DNA of 64,000 nucleotides from Rivularia sp963920925 (GCF_963920925.1 NZ_CAWUDI010000023.1:1-64000), one strand, 5' to 3'; shown: positions 42,555 to 52,531, counted from the first letter of the stretch. Notes: generated by a model from the sequence alone, not told the origin. Made by a program: numbers and translations.

Positions 42555-43532
42555 ATGTTTCCTACCCATCGTCCCCGCCGTCTGCGTAGCCATTCACAAT
42601 TGCGTCGGATGGTACGCGAAACCGTATTGACTACAAACGATTTGATTTATCCTTTGTTTGCCGTACCGGGTGAAGGTATTGCTAAAGAAGTAAAATCAAT
42701 GCCGGGAGTTTTTCAACTTTCTGTTGACAAAATTGTCGAGGAAGCAAAGGAAGTTTACGATTTGGGAATTCCCGGTGTTATTTTATTTGGTATTCCCGAA
42801 GATAAAGATATAGAAGCCACAGGTGCTTGGCATGATTGCGGTATCGTCCAAAAAGCTTCTACCGCTATCAAAGAAGCAGTACCAGATTTAATTGTAATTG
42901 CCGACACTTGCTTGTGCGAATATACCAGTCACGGTCACTGCGGTTATTTAGAAGTAGGCGATTTAAGTGGTAGAGTTTTGAACGACCCCACCTTAGAATT
43001 GCTTAAGAAAACAGCAGTATCCCAAGCTAAAGCCGGTGCTGATATCATTGCTCCTTCGGGAATGATGGATGGTTTTGTGCAAGCTATTCGTGAAGGTTTG
43101 GATGAAGCTGGTTTTCAAGATACGCCAATTATGTCCTACGCTGCTAAATATGCTTCTGCTTACTACGGGCCATTCCGCGATGCAGCCGATTCATCACCAC
43201 AATTTGGCGATCGCCGAACTTATCAGATGGATCCGGGCAACTCCCGTGAAGCAATCAAAGAAATCGAATTAGATATTGCAGAAGGGGCTGATATGCTAAT
43301 GGTCAAACCTGCTTTGTCGTACATGGATATAATTTGGCGTGTCAAACAAGCTTGTAATCTGCCAGTCGCGGCTTACAACGTTTCCGGCGAGTATTCCATG
43401 ATTAAAGCCGCAGCCCTGAATGGCTGGATTGACGAAGAACGAGTTGTACTTGAAACCTTAACCAGCTTTAAGCGTGCCGGTGCCGACTTGATTTTAACTT
43501 ACCACGCTAAAGATGCAGCGCGATGGCTCTAA
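42555..43532 (+). CDS. hemB: Delta-aminolevulinic acid dehydratase
   Basis: The protein has 325 residues and normal length. It joins two 5-aminolevulinate to porphobilinogen, feeding haem, chlorophyll and phycobilins. Active-site lysines are K198 (SYAAKYASAYYGPFRDA) and K251 (LMVKPALSYMDI). The metal loop is DTCLCEYTSHGHCG; it has two cysteines near each other and may take zinc or magnesium. N-terminal RPRRLR is typical. It is a single gene with 560 bases of open upstream DNA beyond the isrB region, and a hairpin about 60 bases behind the stop. Confidence 0.96.
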   Translation: MFPTHRPRRLRSHSQLRRMVRETVLTTNDLIYPLFAVPGEGIAKEVKSMPGVFQLSVDKIVEEAKEVYDLGIPGVILFGIPEDKDIEATGAWHDCGIVQKASTAIKEAVPDLIVIADTCLCEYTSHGHCGYLEVGDLSGRVLNDPTLELLKKTAVSQAKAGADIIAPSGMMDGFVQAIREGLDEAGFQDTPIMSYAAKYASAYYGPFRDAADSSPQFGDRRTYQMDPGNSREAIKEIELDIAEGADMLMVKPALSYMDIIWRVKQACNLPVAAYNVSGEYSMIKAAALNGWIDEERVVLETLTSFKRAGADLILTYHAKDAARWL

Positions 43533-44151
43533 CAAATAGAACGAAGCACAAAGATTAATCGCATATTGCACAATCTTCTACACAAACATCTCGACGTAAA
43601 ATTTTGCGTCGAGAAATTAATAATTATAAATAGGGAACGGGGAATAGAAGATAGAAAATAGGCAGTAGGGAAATAGATAAAAACTATTTTTGCGTTTATT
43701 TTTATTATTACTGATATCTTGCAACATTCTCAAGAAGCCCCAATTTCACGGAAATAAATTTCAGGGCTACATATAAAAAGTAGGTTAGAACGTACTAAAA
43801 ACCTTGCCTAGTCTGATTTATCAGACTTTGTTTTTAAGAGAGGGGAATTTATTCCAAGGCGGTTGCCCTCAAATGGTGCAAGAAGTCAGTTATTATCTAA
43901 AGTTTTTCAAATACAACTTAAAAAAATATCAATACTATTACTGTATTTTTCACATCTATCTTTTTGTAGAGATTAATTAGAAGAAAAACTGTAGAAGTTA
44001 GTAAAAGATTGATTACAGTATGGTTAGATTGCTATGCGGGTATGCAAAGTCCTATACAATAATATAGTTAACAAATAATTTTCAGTTGGCTTTTTTTGTC
44101 AATTGATTTAATAAATCAAATTAATGAGTTTTGAAAAGGGAGCATTGAGAT
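43533..44151. other. Intergenic stretch behind hemB
   Basis: TCTCGACG and CGTCGAGA (43589-43614) form a hairpin behind hemB. The rest is AT-rich with filler-type repeats (AATAGAAGATAGAAAATAGG) and no visible gene. Confidence 0.45.
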
Positions 44152-44481
44152 ATGGATATGCAAGTCCTGAGAGAACGTGCGGGACTCAGCCGTGCAGAGG
44201 TTGCGTTCAGGCTTGCAATTAGTGAAACGAGCGTTCGCAACTGGGAAGCAGGGCGAACCGAACCAACCATGACACCGAAAAAATACTGGGATGCCTTGCG
44301 CCTGTTCAAATGTACGCCAGAAGAGTTAGCTGGAGCAAGCGAAAAATCAATTAATCAAAGGCACAAGCGTAAACCAGGAAGACCAAGAAGATTTCCGGAA
44401 AATAGCGATTACGATCGAGCTTCTGGAACAAGCTTAACTCAAGCAACTTCTGAAGATTCAACGGTTTCTTCTAATCGCTAA
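44152..44481 (+). CDS. XRE-family regulator with AT-hook-like motif
   Basis: The protein has 109 residues. The helix-turn-helix (about 3-60) has LSRAEVAFRLAISETSVRNWE as helices 2 and 3. Behind it a basic segment KRKPGRPRRF (about 73-82) contains GRP, the core of AT hooks. The tail is Ser/Thr-rich. It is probably a chromosomal DNA-binding regulator, typical of filamentous cyanobacteria. It lies alone, and a 12-bp perfect inverted repeat follows. Confidence 0.82.
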   Translation: MDMQVLRERAGLSRAEVAFRLAISETSVRNWEAGRTEPTMTPKKYWDALRLFKCTPEELAGASEKSINQRHKRKPGRPRRFPENSDYDRASGTSLTQATSEDSTVSSNR

Positions 44482-44489
44482 ACTTCCAA

Positions 44490-44528
44490 TTTTACAAAGA
44501 AAATTTTTCTCTAAAATTCTTTGTAAAA
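44490..44528. terminator. Perfect 12-bp inverted repeat behind the XRE gene
   Basis: TTTTACAAAGAA and TTCTTTGTAAAA enclose a 15-base loop. It begins 8 bases after the stop codon and is likely a terminator. Confidence 0.55.
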
Positions 44529-45006
44529 GAAATAATTCAGAAGTTGACTCGATCGCTTAATGTTGCTGTCTTTTGAGCGACAAACAAACAAGTGCGTTCA
44601 GCTATGCTGGCTTTATCGCAGTTTTAAATTATCTCCAGAGTTGTAGTTCTATCGGTAAACTATCGGTAAACTATAACGCTGGAGTTTTTTGATCTTTGTC
44701 ACAATTGGGCAAAATTTTTTAGCGATTATTGATTAGTATTATAAACTACTAAATTTATTATTTAGAAGCATAGATAACAGTAGTATTTATACTTGAAGAA
44801 AGCAAATAAAACTGTTAAACCTGCATTATACAACCGGGTACTTTCATCTTCTGCTGAAGAAACAATATATAATTCAGTACGATGCAGCGATTCTTATCAG
44901 CTTTTCTAAAAAGTTAGGTAATCTTGCATAAATCATGCTGTGTTTACCGTATTTTTCACAGAGACGCGATAAAATTCTAAGACGATATTCCTCTTTTTTT
45001 GAACTA
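44529..45006. other. Intergenic stretch upstream of pdhB
   Basis: It contains a tandem CTATCGGTAAA duplication near 44650 and is otherwise AT-rich. The pdhB promoter should lie here. An open frame from 44935 runs into pdhB but its first 24 codons look non-coding. Confidence 0.4.
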
Positions 45007-45990
45007 ATGGCAGAAACACTATTTTTTAATGCTTTGCGGGAAGCCACTGATGAAGAAATGGCGCGAGATAAAACCGTGATGGTACTTGGTGAAGATGTGG
45101 GACATTATGGTGGTTCCTACAAAGTAACTAAAGACTTATACAAAAAATATGGCGAATTAAGAGTTTTAGATACACCCATTGCCGAAAACAGCTTTACAGG
45201 AATGGCGATCGGTGCTGCAATGACCGGGTTAAGACCGATAATTGAAGGCATGAATATGGGCTTTTTGCTGTTAGCCTTTAACCAGATATCAAATAATGCC
45301 GGAATGTTGCGTTACACTTCTGGCGGTAACTTTAAAATACCTTTAGTAATTCGCGGCCCCGGTGGAGTTGGAAGACAGCTAGGTGCAGAACATTCTCAGC
45401 GTCTAGAAGCTTACTTCCAAGCTGTACCAGGACTAAAAATAGTTGCTTGTTCCACACCTTACAACGCTAAAGGTTTATTAAAATCAGCTATTCGCGACGA
45501 TAATCCGGTATTATTCTTTGAACACGTACTGCTTTATAACTTAAAAGAAGATTTACCTGAAGAAGAATACCTGGTGCCATTAGATAAAGCAGAAGTTGTG
45601 CGAAGCGGTAAAGATGTCACAATTATTACTTACTCGCGGATGCGCCATCACGTGATGCAAGCCGTAAAGACATTAGAAAAATCAGGTTTTGACCCAGAAG
45701 TTATCGATTTAATTTCTTTAAAACCTTTAGACTTTGATACCATCGGTGAATCCATACGCAAAACCCACAGAGTAATTATTGTAGAAGAATGCATGAGAAC
45801 TGGAGGGGTAGCAGCAGAAATTATCGCTTCAATCAACGAACGCTTATTTGATGAATTGGATGCGCCAGTATTGCGACTTTCTTCTCAAGACATTCCCACA
45901 CCTTACAACGGTAACTTGGAAAGATTAACAATTGTTCAACCAGAGCAAATTGTTGAAGCAGTAGAAAAAATGGTTGCTGCAAAAGTTTAA
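45007..45990 (+). CDS. pdhB: Pyruvate dehydrogenase E1 beta subunit
   Basis: The protein has 327 residues from the ATG at 45007 (MAETLFFNALREATDEEMARD); family alignment in memory fits this start. Motifs are GEDVGHYGGSYKVTKDL, DTPIAENSFTGMAIGAA, GMNMGFLLLAFNQISNNAG and IVEECMRTGGVAAEI. It makes acetyl-CoA with PdhA, E2 and E3. The other complex genes are not adjacent, which is normal in cyanobacteria. Confidence 0.95.
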   Translation: MAETLFFNALREATDEEMARDKTVMVLGEDVGHYGGSYKVTKDLYKKYGELRVLDTPIAENSFTGMAIGAAMTGLRPIIEGMNMGFLLLAFNQISNNAGMLRYTSGGNFKIPLVIRGPGGVGRQLGAEHSQRLEAYFQAVPGLKIVACSTPYNAKGLLKSAIRDDNPVLFFEHVLLYNLKEDLPEEEYLVPLDKAEVVRSGKDVTIITYSRMRHHVMQAVKTLEKSGFDPEVIDLISLKPLDFDTIGESIRKTHRVIIVEECMRTGGVAAEIIASINERLFDELDAPVLRLSSQDIPTPYNGNLERLTIVQPEQIVEAVEKMVAAKV

Positions 45991-46228
45991 AGTTTAAAGG
46001 TTAAAGGTTGGGAGTTAGGAGTTAGGAGTTAGGAGTTAGGAGTTAGGAGTGAGTAGAGAGTAGTAATTCTTTTCCTTGTCTCCTTGTCTCCCCATCTCCC
46101 CATCTCCCCATCTCCCCCTCTCCCCCCTCTAACAATTCCCAATTGCTAATGCATAAAAATAATAACTGTTCGCTCATAACCGATAAAGAAGCGCTATTAT
46201 AGCGTTTGTCGCGCTTTTTGGGGATGGT
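45991..46228. repeat. Short tandem heptamer repeats
   Basis: GGAGTTA is repeated about six times (about 46014-46048), followed by CCCCATCT units on the opposite sense. These are the short tandem repeat sequences known from Nostocales. They fill the gap between pdhB and secD. Confidence 0.85.
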
Positions 46229-47656
46229 ATGCAAAAACAGCGATTGTTTTTAGCTTTAATTTTTGTTTTAGTAATTGCCGCAGTGACGGTAATTGCTACT
46301 ATTAAGGTGCCTTTAGGGCTAGATTTAAAAGGAGGTTCGCAACTAACTATTCAGGTTAAAACGACTCCTGAAATCAAGCAGATAGGCGAACGTGAATTGG
46401 AAGCGGTGCAAACGGTTCTCGGTAATCGAGTTAACGGACTCGGTGTTTCCGAACCTTTAATTCAAACTGTTGGAAACGATAAAATTTCAGTTCAGTTACC
46501 TGGAGTTAGCGATCCAGAACAAGCCGAACGGGTTTTAGGTGGTACGGCACAATTAGAGTTTAAGACTCAAAAGCCGGAAACGGAAGCTCAACTTTTTGCT
46601 TTAAGAGCTAATCGCGAACAACTCAGAGCCACACAAGCAGAGTTACTTGCTGCTGAAGAAAAAGATGCTGGTGCAATTGAGAAAAATCAACAAGAATTAA
46701 AAACGAATCAAGAGGCAATTTCTGAATTATATGCAAGTTTAGAAACGCCGCTAACAGGTAAATATTTAACTAATGCAAACGCTTTAAGCCCCCAACAAGG
46801 TGGGCGTGGTTGGAGTGCGGGACTTGAATTCGATCAAAAAGGTGGCGAGCTATTTGCCGAGTTGACCAAAAACCTTGCAGGTACTGGACGCAGTATTGGT
46901 ATTTTTCTTGATAATGAATTAATTAGCGCCGCTTCTGTAGGACCTCAATTTGCGAACACGGGAATTACTGGTGGTAATGCTGTAATTGAAGGAGACTTTA
47001 CAGCTCAAGAAGCTCAAGATTTAGCAGTGCAGTTGCGCGGTGGTTCTCTACCAGTACCGATAGAAATTGTCGAGAATCGTACAGTCGGTGCCACATTAGG
47101 AAGAGACAGTATTAACCGCAGTGTTTACGCTGGTGTTGGTGGCTTAATTTTAGTATTAATATTTATGGTGGTTTACTACAGACTACCCGGAATTATTGCT
47201 AATATCGCGCTGTTAATTTATGCTCTTTTGACTTGGGCTTGTTTCGCTTTACTTGGCGTAACTTTAACTTTACCGGGTATTGCCGGTTTTATTCTCAGTA
47301 TTGGTATGGCGGTTGATGCTAACGTACTGATTTTTGAGCGCACCCGCGAAGAATTACGAGCAGGTAAATCGCTGTATCGCTCTGTGGAATCTGGTTTTTA
47401 CCGAGCATGGTCTAGTATTTTAGATAGTAATGTCACTACACTGATTGCCTGTGCAGCGCTGTTTCAGTTTGGATTTGGCTTAGTCAAAGGCTTTGCCGTA
47501 ACTTTGGCTGTAGGGGTAGCAGTTAGTATGTTTACAGCAGTAACTTGTAGCCGCACGTTAATGTTTTTAGCAATCAGAATTGATTCATTACGTAAGCCAG
47601 AACTTTTCTGTCCTAACCTGCCAACATCAATAAATAAAGCAGGGGTAGCCAGATGA
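46229..47656 (+). CDS. secD: Protein translocase subunit SecD
   Basis: A protein of 475 residues. The first membrane helix (about 5-22) is followed by DLKGGSQLTIQ, a periplasmic P1 region with a coiled insert (about 130-170), then GLEFDQKGGELFAELT and five membrane helices with GIAGFILSIGMAVDANVLIFERTREEL. Working with SecF it uses the proton gradient to help protein export. The stop overlaps the secF start by four bases (ATGA), so both are one unit. Confidence 0.95.
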   Translation: MQKQRLFLALIFVLVIAAVTVIATIKVPLGLDLKGGSQLTIQVKTTPEIKQIGERELEAVQTVLGNRVNGLGVSEPLIQTVGNDKISVQLPGVSDPEQAERVLGGTAQLEFKTQKPETEAQLFALRANREQLRATQAELLAAEEKDAGAIEKNQQELKTNQEAISELYASLETPLTGKYLTNANALSPQQGGRGWSAGLEFDQKGGELFAELTKNLAGTGRSIGIFLDNELISAASVGPQFANTGITGGNAVIEGDFTAQEAQDLAVQLRGGSLPVPIEIVENRTVGATLGRDSINRSVYAGVGGLILVLIFMVVYYRLPGIIANIALLIYALLTWACFALLGVTLTLPGIAGFILSIGMAVDANVLIFERTREELRAGKSLYRSVESGFYRAWSSILDSNVTTLIACAALFQFGFGLVKGFAVTLAVGVAVSMFTAVTCSRTLMFLAIRIDSLRKPELFCPNLPTSINKAGVAR

Positions 47657-48630
47657 AAATAAGTGTTAATAAATCGCGAACTTTATGGTGGAGTATTTCC
47701 GGTGCTATCATCTTAGCTGGCATCATCTCTATGCTGGTATCTTGGCAGCAGATTGGCGCACCGCTTCGTCCCAGTTTAGATTTTATCGGTGGTACGCGAT
47801 TGCAGTTTGAACGAGACTGCACGTTACCAAATAACTGCGATCGACCAATTGATATCAATACAGTCCGAGAAGTTGTAGAATCTCAGGAATTAGCCGATAG
47901 CAGCATCCAGCTTATTGCTGACGGAGAAACTGGTGAAAACAATGGCGTATTAATTCGTACAAAAACTTTAGATGTAGATAAGCGCACCCAGTTACAAACT
48001 GCTTTAACTGAAAAGATTGGTACTTTTGACCCAAAAAAAAGTCAGATTGATACTGTAGGCCCTACTTTAGGAAGGCAATTATTTAACAGTGGAATAACTT
48101 CTTTGATTGTCGCTTTTGCTGGTATTGTAATTTACCTGTCTTTCAGGTTTCAGAAAGACTACGCAGTATTTGCGATTATCGCGACTTTTCACGATATCTT
48201 AATGACAACGGGGATTTTCTCGATATTTGGATTATTATTCGGTTTAGAAATTGATAGCTTATTTATTGTCGCTTTACTTACCATCACGGGTTTCTCAGTT
48301 AACGATACCGTAGTAATTTACGATAGAATTCGCGAAACTCTCAAAGTAAACCCCAATCGTCCCATAGTTGAAGTTGTAGACGATGCGGTAAATCAAACCT
48401 TAGCGCGATCGATAAATACCACGCTCACAACTTTACTGTCATTAATTGCTATCTTCCTATTTGGTGGGGAAACACTTAAGAATTTTGCTCTAGCGTTAAT
48501 TCTTGGTTTCGTCGCCGGAGCATATTCCAGTATTTTTATTGCCAGCACGCTTCTAGCTTGGTGGCGCTCTCGACAAGAAAAATCAAACCCTCCTGCTGGA
48601 GACAGCGAACAGTTAACAGTTAACAGTTAA
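47653..48630 (+). CDS. secF: Protein translocase subunit SecF
   Basis: A protein of 325 residues. One N-terminal helix, DFIGGTRLQFE in the periplasmic part, then five helices with TITGFSVNDTVVIYDRIRE, and LARSINTTLTTLLSLIAIFLFGG near the end. It is translated with secD. Repeats of AACAGTT start right at the stop codon (48609-48645), so the last codons are partly repeat-derived. Confidence 0.95.
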   Translation: MKISVNKSRTLWWSISGAIILAGIISMLVSWQQIGAPLRPSLDFIGGTRLQFERDCTLPNNCDRPIDINTVREVVESQELADSSIQLIADGETGENNGVLIRTKTLDVDKRTQLQTALTEKIGTFDPKKSQIDTVGPTLGRQLFNSGITSLIVAFAGIVIYLSFRFQKDYAVFAIIATFHDILMTTGIFSIFGLLFGLEIDSLFIVALLTITGFSVNDTVVIYDRIRETLKVNPNRPIVEVVDDAVNQTLARSINTTLTTLLSLIAIFLFGGETLKNFALALILGFVAGAYSSIFIASTLLAWWRSRQEKSNPPAGDSEQLTVNS

Positions 48631-48770
48631 CAGTTAACAGTTAACTGTTATGAGTGAGGAGTGAGGAGTAAGTAAGGTTAAAGGTTAAAGGTTAAAGTTT
48701 AAATTCTCCTTGTCCCCTTGTCCCCTTGTCTCCCGCTCTCCCCCCTCTTTCCCCTCCCCCCTCTCCCCAT
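48605..48770. repeat. Tandem repeats behind secF
   Basis: AACAGTT (about five units), AAAGGTT (about four) and C/T-rich CCCCTTGT and CTCCCC units follow each other. They separate secF from the next gene. Confidence 0.8.
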
Positions 48771-48777
48771 CTCTTTC

Positions 48778-49167
48778 ATGGCTCAAGTAGAACAACCATC
48801 GTCTGATTCATCTTTTAATCAGCAGGTGCAAAGATTGCATCGGCTGACGGTTTACGGTAGATGGCTGTTAGCTGGATTTTTATGGGTGACTATAGCACCT
48901 TTGTGCTTGTGGGAATTGCGTGAAGATATTAAGTTATTGCAGCAATATTTTACCTGGGCTTCGGTGCGATATGGTCTATTTTTCAGCCCTTTTGCTGCCA
49001 TTGGACTCAGTTTATGTGTAGGTATGACTGCTAGTGTTTTAGTTTGGCAAAGTCGTAATATATTATTTGGTTTGCCAGCCTCAGAAAAACAGCGTTTGGA
49101 AAAGCAAGTTTATCGCATTCGTCAGCAAGGTTCTTCTCATCCTTTGTGGAAATGGGTTTGCAAATAG
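48778..49167 (+). CDS. Conserved two-helix membrane protein
   Basis: The protein has 129 residues from the ATG at 48778 (MAQVEQPSS); sequence upstream of it is repeat. Two membrane helices (about 28-47 and 69-92) are separated by a charged loop, with a basic C-terminus (SEKQRLEKQVYRIRQQG). No domain name is recognised. It follows secDF in the same direction, which suggests but does not show a membrane-related role. Confidence 0.75.
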   Translation: MAQVEQPSSDSSFNQQVQRLHRLTVYGRWLLAGFLWVTIAPLCLWELREDIKLLQQYFTWASVRYGLFFSPFAAIGLSLCVGMTASVLVWQSRNILFGLPASEKQRLEKQVYRIRQQGSSHPLWKWVCK

Positions 49168-49388
49168 TTTTAAAATTAAGTTTTGCTATTAATTATTGAT
49201 ATGTTAACTTTTAATTAGTTGTATTGAGAAAGTATAAGTTTTGTGTTTTAAAATTAAGTCTTACATTAATAGAAAAATACGGTGTTCTAGTTTTTTATAT
49301 CTCAAACTCCCCGATTCTTTGACGCTGCGTAAGTAAGATTTATGCTGGTGTAACTTCGATTAATATAATTTTTAGGTGGTTACAATAA

Positions 49389-49868
49389 ATGAATAATTCT
49401 CAGATTTTATTTAGCGATGCAAAATCGAAAATTGATGTAGAGCAATTACAAAAACTATTTACTTTGGGCGCTTTTTGGGCTACAGAGCGCAATATAGAAG
49501 ATTTAACGGAAGCGATAAAAAATAGCGAACCAGTAATTGCTGTGTGGAATAAACAGCAACTAATCGGTTTTGCTAGAGCAACAAGTGACGGTGTTTATCG
49601 TGCTACGATTTGGGATGTTGTAATTCATCCAGACTTTCGCGGAACTGGGTTGGGTAGTAAATTAGTCGAAACGGTTTTGAGTCATCCGAGGATGAATAAG
49701 GTTGAACGTGTCTATTTGATGACTACTCACCAACAAAAATTTTACGAAAAGATTGGCTTTGAGCAGAATATTTCCACCACAATGGTGATATATAATAATC
49801 CGAAAAATCTAACAAATCTAGATACTCTTAGTGCTGTAACTCAGCTAACTGAGTTCCTAGAGGGATAG
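49389..49868 (+). CDS. GNAT acetyltransferase
   Basis: A protein of 159 residues. The GNAT fold is marked by IGFARATSDGVYRATIWDVVIHPDFRGTGLGSKLVE (quoted in parts: ATIWDVVIHP and RGTGLG, the acetyl-CoA loop) and FYEKIGFEQN. It is a close paralogue of the protein at 54308-54841, which has the same ATIWDVVVHP strand. Such proteins are related to the chloroplast NSI/GNAT acetyltransferases. The substrate is unknown. The 3' end overlaps the convergent kinase-like gene by 41 bases. Confidence 0.85.
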   Translation: MNNSQILFSDAKSKIDVEQLQKLFTLGAFWATERNIEDLTEAIKNSEPVIAVWNKQQLIGFARATSDGVYRATIWDVVIHPDFRGTGLGSKLVETVLSHPRMNKVERVYLMTTHQQKFYEKIGFEQNISTTMVIYNNPKNLTNLDTLSAVTQLTEFLEG

Positions 49869-50748
49869 AAATTTGCAGCCTGGAAAGATGTTCGTCTCTA
49901 TCATCCGGATAGGAAACAATTTCGAGTTTTCCTTTCATTACTTCAAGTAAAGTTTGATTTAGCAATAGCTTCATTCCTGCTTGGAGTTGCTCGATCTCTT
50001 CTTCGTCCATCTTTTTATCGCCTTCCCACTTAATCAAATCTACGGGTTCGTTAGAAGGAATAGCTTCGCGGGGTACATCCAGCCAAATCAAAGCAATATT
50101 ATTCTTATGATCAGCCTTGGTGGAAATAGTTATTGTACCTTCTTCCATTCGAGAAACAGCAGTATCTATCAAGGTGACTAATATTTGTTTTAACCAGCGC
50201 CAATCTGCACAAACATAAATTTCCTCGTTTGGTTGTAATATCTTAAACGGGTAATTACGATTTTCAGCAAGCATATAAGTTAATTCATGTACTTCCTCTA
50301 AAATTTTATTTAATGGGTAAGACTGAATATCTAACTTACTATTGCCATGTTCGGCTCTGGCAATATGAAGAATTTCATCAATAAGATTTAATAACTGTAA
50401 AGCTCGTTCGTGAGCTTGCCCGATAAATTCACGTTCTTCTTCTGGATTTTCACATAAATCCGATAAAATTAATTGATGCAGCCCAATTAAACCATTAAGT
50501 GGCGATCGCAATACATGAGTAGTCCGAGCTAGAAATCCGGCTTTAAACTGACTCATTTCCCGTGCCATATGGTAAGCCAGTTCAACTTCTCTCATTCGTT
50601 GAGATAGCTCTAACACATCTTGTTTATTTTCTAGTTCTGGCGGGGTAAATTCCGATTTATTAGAAGTCTTTGAGTTTAGCAAAAACTTGTAAATGCCTAT
50701 TCCTGATGCTAATCCAGCGGCAAAATATACCCAGTTATTCCAATCCAT
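49828..50748 (-). CDS. Histidine kinase-like protein, degenerate ATP site
   Basis: A protein of 306 residues. One N-terminal membrane helix (about 5-22) leads to a HisKA dimerisation domain with the phosphorylatable His in TTHVLRSPLNGLIGL. The following HATPase domain is weak: at the N box it reads LIDTAVSR where an Asn is usual, and clear G boxes are missing. It may thus be a pseudokinase or sensor scaffold. No response regulator lies nearby. It overlaps the GNAT gene tail to tail. Confidence 0.75.
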   Translation of the reverse strand: MDWNNWVYFAAGLASGIGIYKFLLNSKTSNKSEFTPPELENKQDVLELSQRMREVELAYHMAREMSQFKAGFLARTTHVLRSPLNGLIGLHQLILSDLCENPEEEREFIGQAHERALQLLNLIDEILHIARAEHGNSKLDIQSYPLNKILEEVHELTYMLAENRNYPFKILQPNEEIYVCADWRWLKQILVTLIDTAVSRMEEGTITISTKADHKNNIALIWLDVPREAIPSNEPVDLIKWEGDKKMDEEEIEQLQAGMKLLLNQTLLEVMKGKLEIVSYPDDRDEHLSRLQISIPLGTQLAELQH

Positions 50749-50940
50749 AATTTTTTGCTAAATAAGAAGTTCTTAATTGATTACAAGGGTACGATATTCG
50801 ATGACCTATTATTTATAAATACTGAAATAATACAGCAAAATTATCTCAAGACAGCAAAAAAACTCAGTACGCTTTCTACTCCCTCTCTCAATAAATATTC
50901 TGCCAACTAACGGGATTTTTATATTCAAATATTCAAATAT

Positions 50941-51531
50941 TCAAATATCCAAATTAATTGCCCCTTGCCGTAAAATCTGCCATTTTTTACCATCCCACTT
51001 AGCAACAGTCGAAGGAATACCTATAGCAGGCGTTTTACTATCATATGCTGTTGTCGCCAAAGTTAGTATATTTGGAAACTCTGTTTCAATTTCCGCGATG
51101 GTTTGCAAAGGAGGTTTTCCAGACAAATTAGCGCTAGTAGTGGCAAGCGGACCTGTTTGAGATAAAATACTGCGAGCAATATCGCTTCGAGGAACTCTAA
51201 CACCAATTGTAGTAGGGTCATTAGGGTTCATGCATGACGGCACTTTCTCAGATGCAGGCAATACTAAAGTTAGCGCTCCACCCCAGTATTTTTCAGCCAC
51301 GCGCTGCCAAATTTCAAACTCTTCTTGACTACCTTTGACAAAATCCCATATTTGCTCAGAGTCAGCCGCCATAAGTATTAGCGGCTTATTCATACTGCGC
51401 TGTTTTACTGTAAAAATTAATTCTGCATTTTTCGGTAAAGCCGCCAGTGCGGGAACAGTATCTGTAGGAAAGCTAATTACTTTACCACTTCTAGCTTTCG
51501 CTACCAACTCAGCAATAGAAACCTGTGTCAT
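50941..51531 (-). CDS. tsaC: Threonylcarbamoyl-AMP synthase (Sua5/YrdC/TsaC)
   Basis: A protein of 196 residues of the short YrdC-only type. Motifs are GKVISFPTDTVPALAA, KQRSMNKPLILM, TIGVRVPRSDIARSIL and ATTSANLSGKPP. It makes threonylcarbamoyl-AMP from threonine, bicarbonate and ATP for the t6A37 base in ANN-decoding tRNAs. TsaD, which uses the product, is at 57319-58356 in this window, so two of the four t6A genes lie within 7 kb. The upstream DNA holds CAGTTATCAGTTA-type repeats. Confidence 0.92.
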   Translation of the reverse strand: MTQVSIAELVAKARSGKVISFPTDTVPALAALPKNAELIFTVKQRSMNKPLILMAADSEQIWDFVKGSQEEFEIWQRVAEKYWGGALTLVLPASEKVPSCMNPNDPTTIGVRVPRSDIARSILSQTGPLATTSANLSGKPPLQTIAEIETEFPNILTLATTAYDSKTPAIGIPSTVAKWDGKKWQILRQGAINLDI

Positions 51532-51619
51532 TTGTCAGTTATCAGTTATTAGTGACCAGTTATCAGTTAATAATTTTATATTTATAACTCTTAACTCATA
51601 ACTCCTAACTCTCTACTCC
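51532..51619. repeat. Tandem repeats between tsaC and prmC
   Basis: CAGTTATCAGTTA units and CTAACTC/CTACTCC heptamers lie here. No gene fits. Confidence 0.75.
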
Positions 51620-52531
51620 CTACTCCCTACTCTTATAAGCAAGGGCAAAACGTTCAATTCCAGCTAAATCGTGGTGAATTTCAATTTTGCTGTAGCTACC
51701 GTTATTATGCAGCATTTGAGTTACTTTATCTGCTTGTCCTGCCATCATTTCAACCAACCATATTCCACCAGGTTTTAAATAGTTTGATGAAACTTCTATC
51801 AAATGGCGGATGCATTCTAAACCGTCGCGGCCACCATCTAAGGCTAAATGCGGTTCGTGCTTATATACTTCCGGTTGCAGTTCGGGTAAGGTATTCGTAG
51901 GAATATAAGGTGGATTGGATACCATGCCGCTAAATTCGCCTTTAAGAAAATTTAACGGTTCCCACCAAAAACCTTGATAGAATTTAATGCGATCGCCTAA
52001 ATTGTAATTATCGGCGTTTAACCGAGCAATAGAAAGGGCTTCGGAAGAACGATCTACAGCATGAATTTTTGCTTGACTAAAAGCCTTGGCTAGTCCTAAA
52101 GCGATGATTCCGCTACCAGTACCCAAATCAGCCCAATTTCCTTGCTGCATTGTTGAGTTGTCAGCGGTTGCGGAAGCAGCTAAGTCAATTAAAAATTCGG
52201 TTTCCGGTCTGGGAATTAAAACTGAGGGTGAAACTTTAATATTAAAATGTCGCCAGGTCGTAGTTTTTGCAATGTACTGCACTGGAAGACTTTCGTTGAG
52301 TCTTTGTTGCCACAGTTTTGATAATTCTTCTAAGGGTAACTTTAGCTGGATTTGAGACTTTTCTTTAAAAGAACCAATACGCAGCGCTAAAGAGTCCAGC
52401 CCAGCTATTTCCTGCAACAGCCAATCTACTTCACTAGAAGAAACATTAACGGATAGAGCAGCCGATATCGCAGTATCTCGCCATTCGGAAAGTTTTTCGC
52501 CAGATACTTGTAGCTGCTGCTTATCCGCCAT
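51620..52531 (-). CDS. prmC: Release factor glutamine methyltransferase
   Basis: A protein of 303 residues. The helical N-domain is followed by the linker YIAKTTTW, PRPETEFLIDLA and the methyltransferase core with LGTGSGIIAL (SAM loop) and the catalytic NPPYI that binds the Gln side chain. It methylates the Gln of the GGQ motif in RF1 and RF2. It lies 88 bases from tsaC in the same direction, so one operon with the Tic22 gene upstream is possible. Confidence 0.94.
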   Translation of the reverse strand: MADKQQLQVSGEKLSEWRDTAISAALSVNVSSSEVDWLLQEIAGLDSLALRIGSFKEKSQIQLKLPLEELSKLWQQRLNESLPVQYIAKTTTWRHFNIKVSPSVLIPRPETEFLIDLAASATADNSTMQQGNWADLGTGSGIIALGLAKAFSQAKIHAVDRSSEALSIARLNADNYNLGDRIKFYQGFWWEPLNFLKGEFSGMVSNPPYIPTNTLPELQPEVYKHEPHLALDGGRDGLECIRHLIEVSSNYLKPGGIWLVEMMAGQADKVTQMLHNNGSYSKIEIHHDLAGIERFALAYKSRE

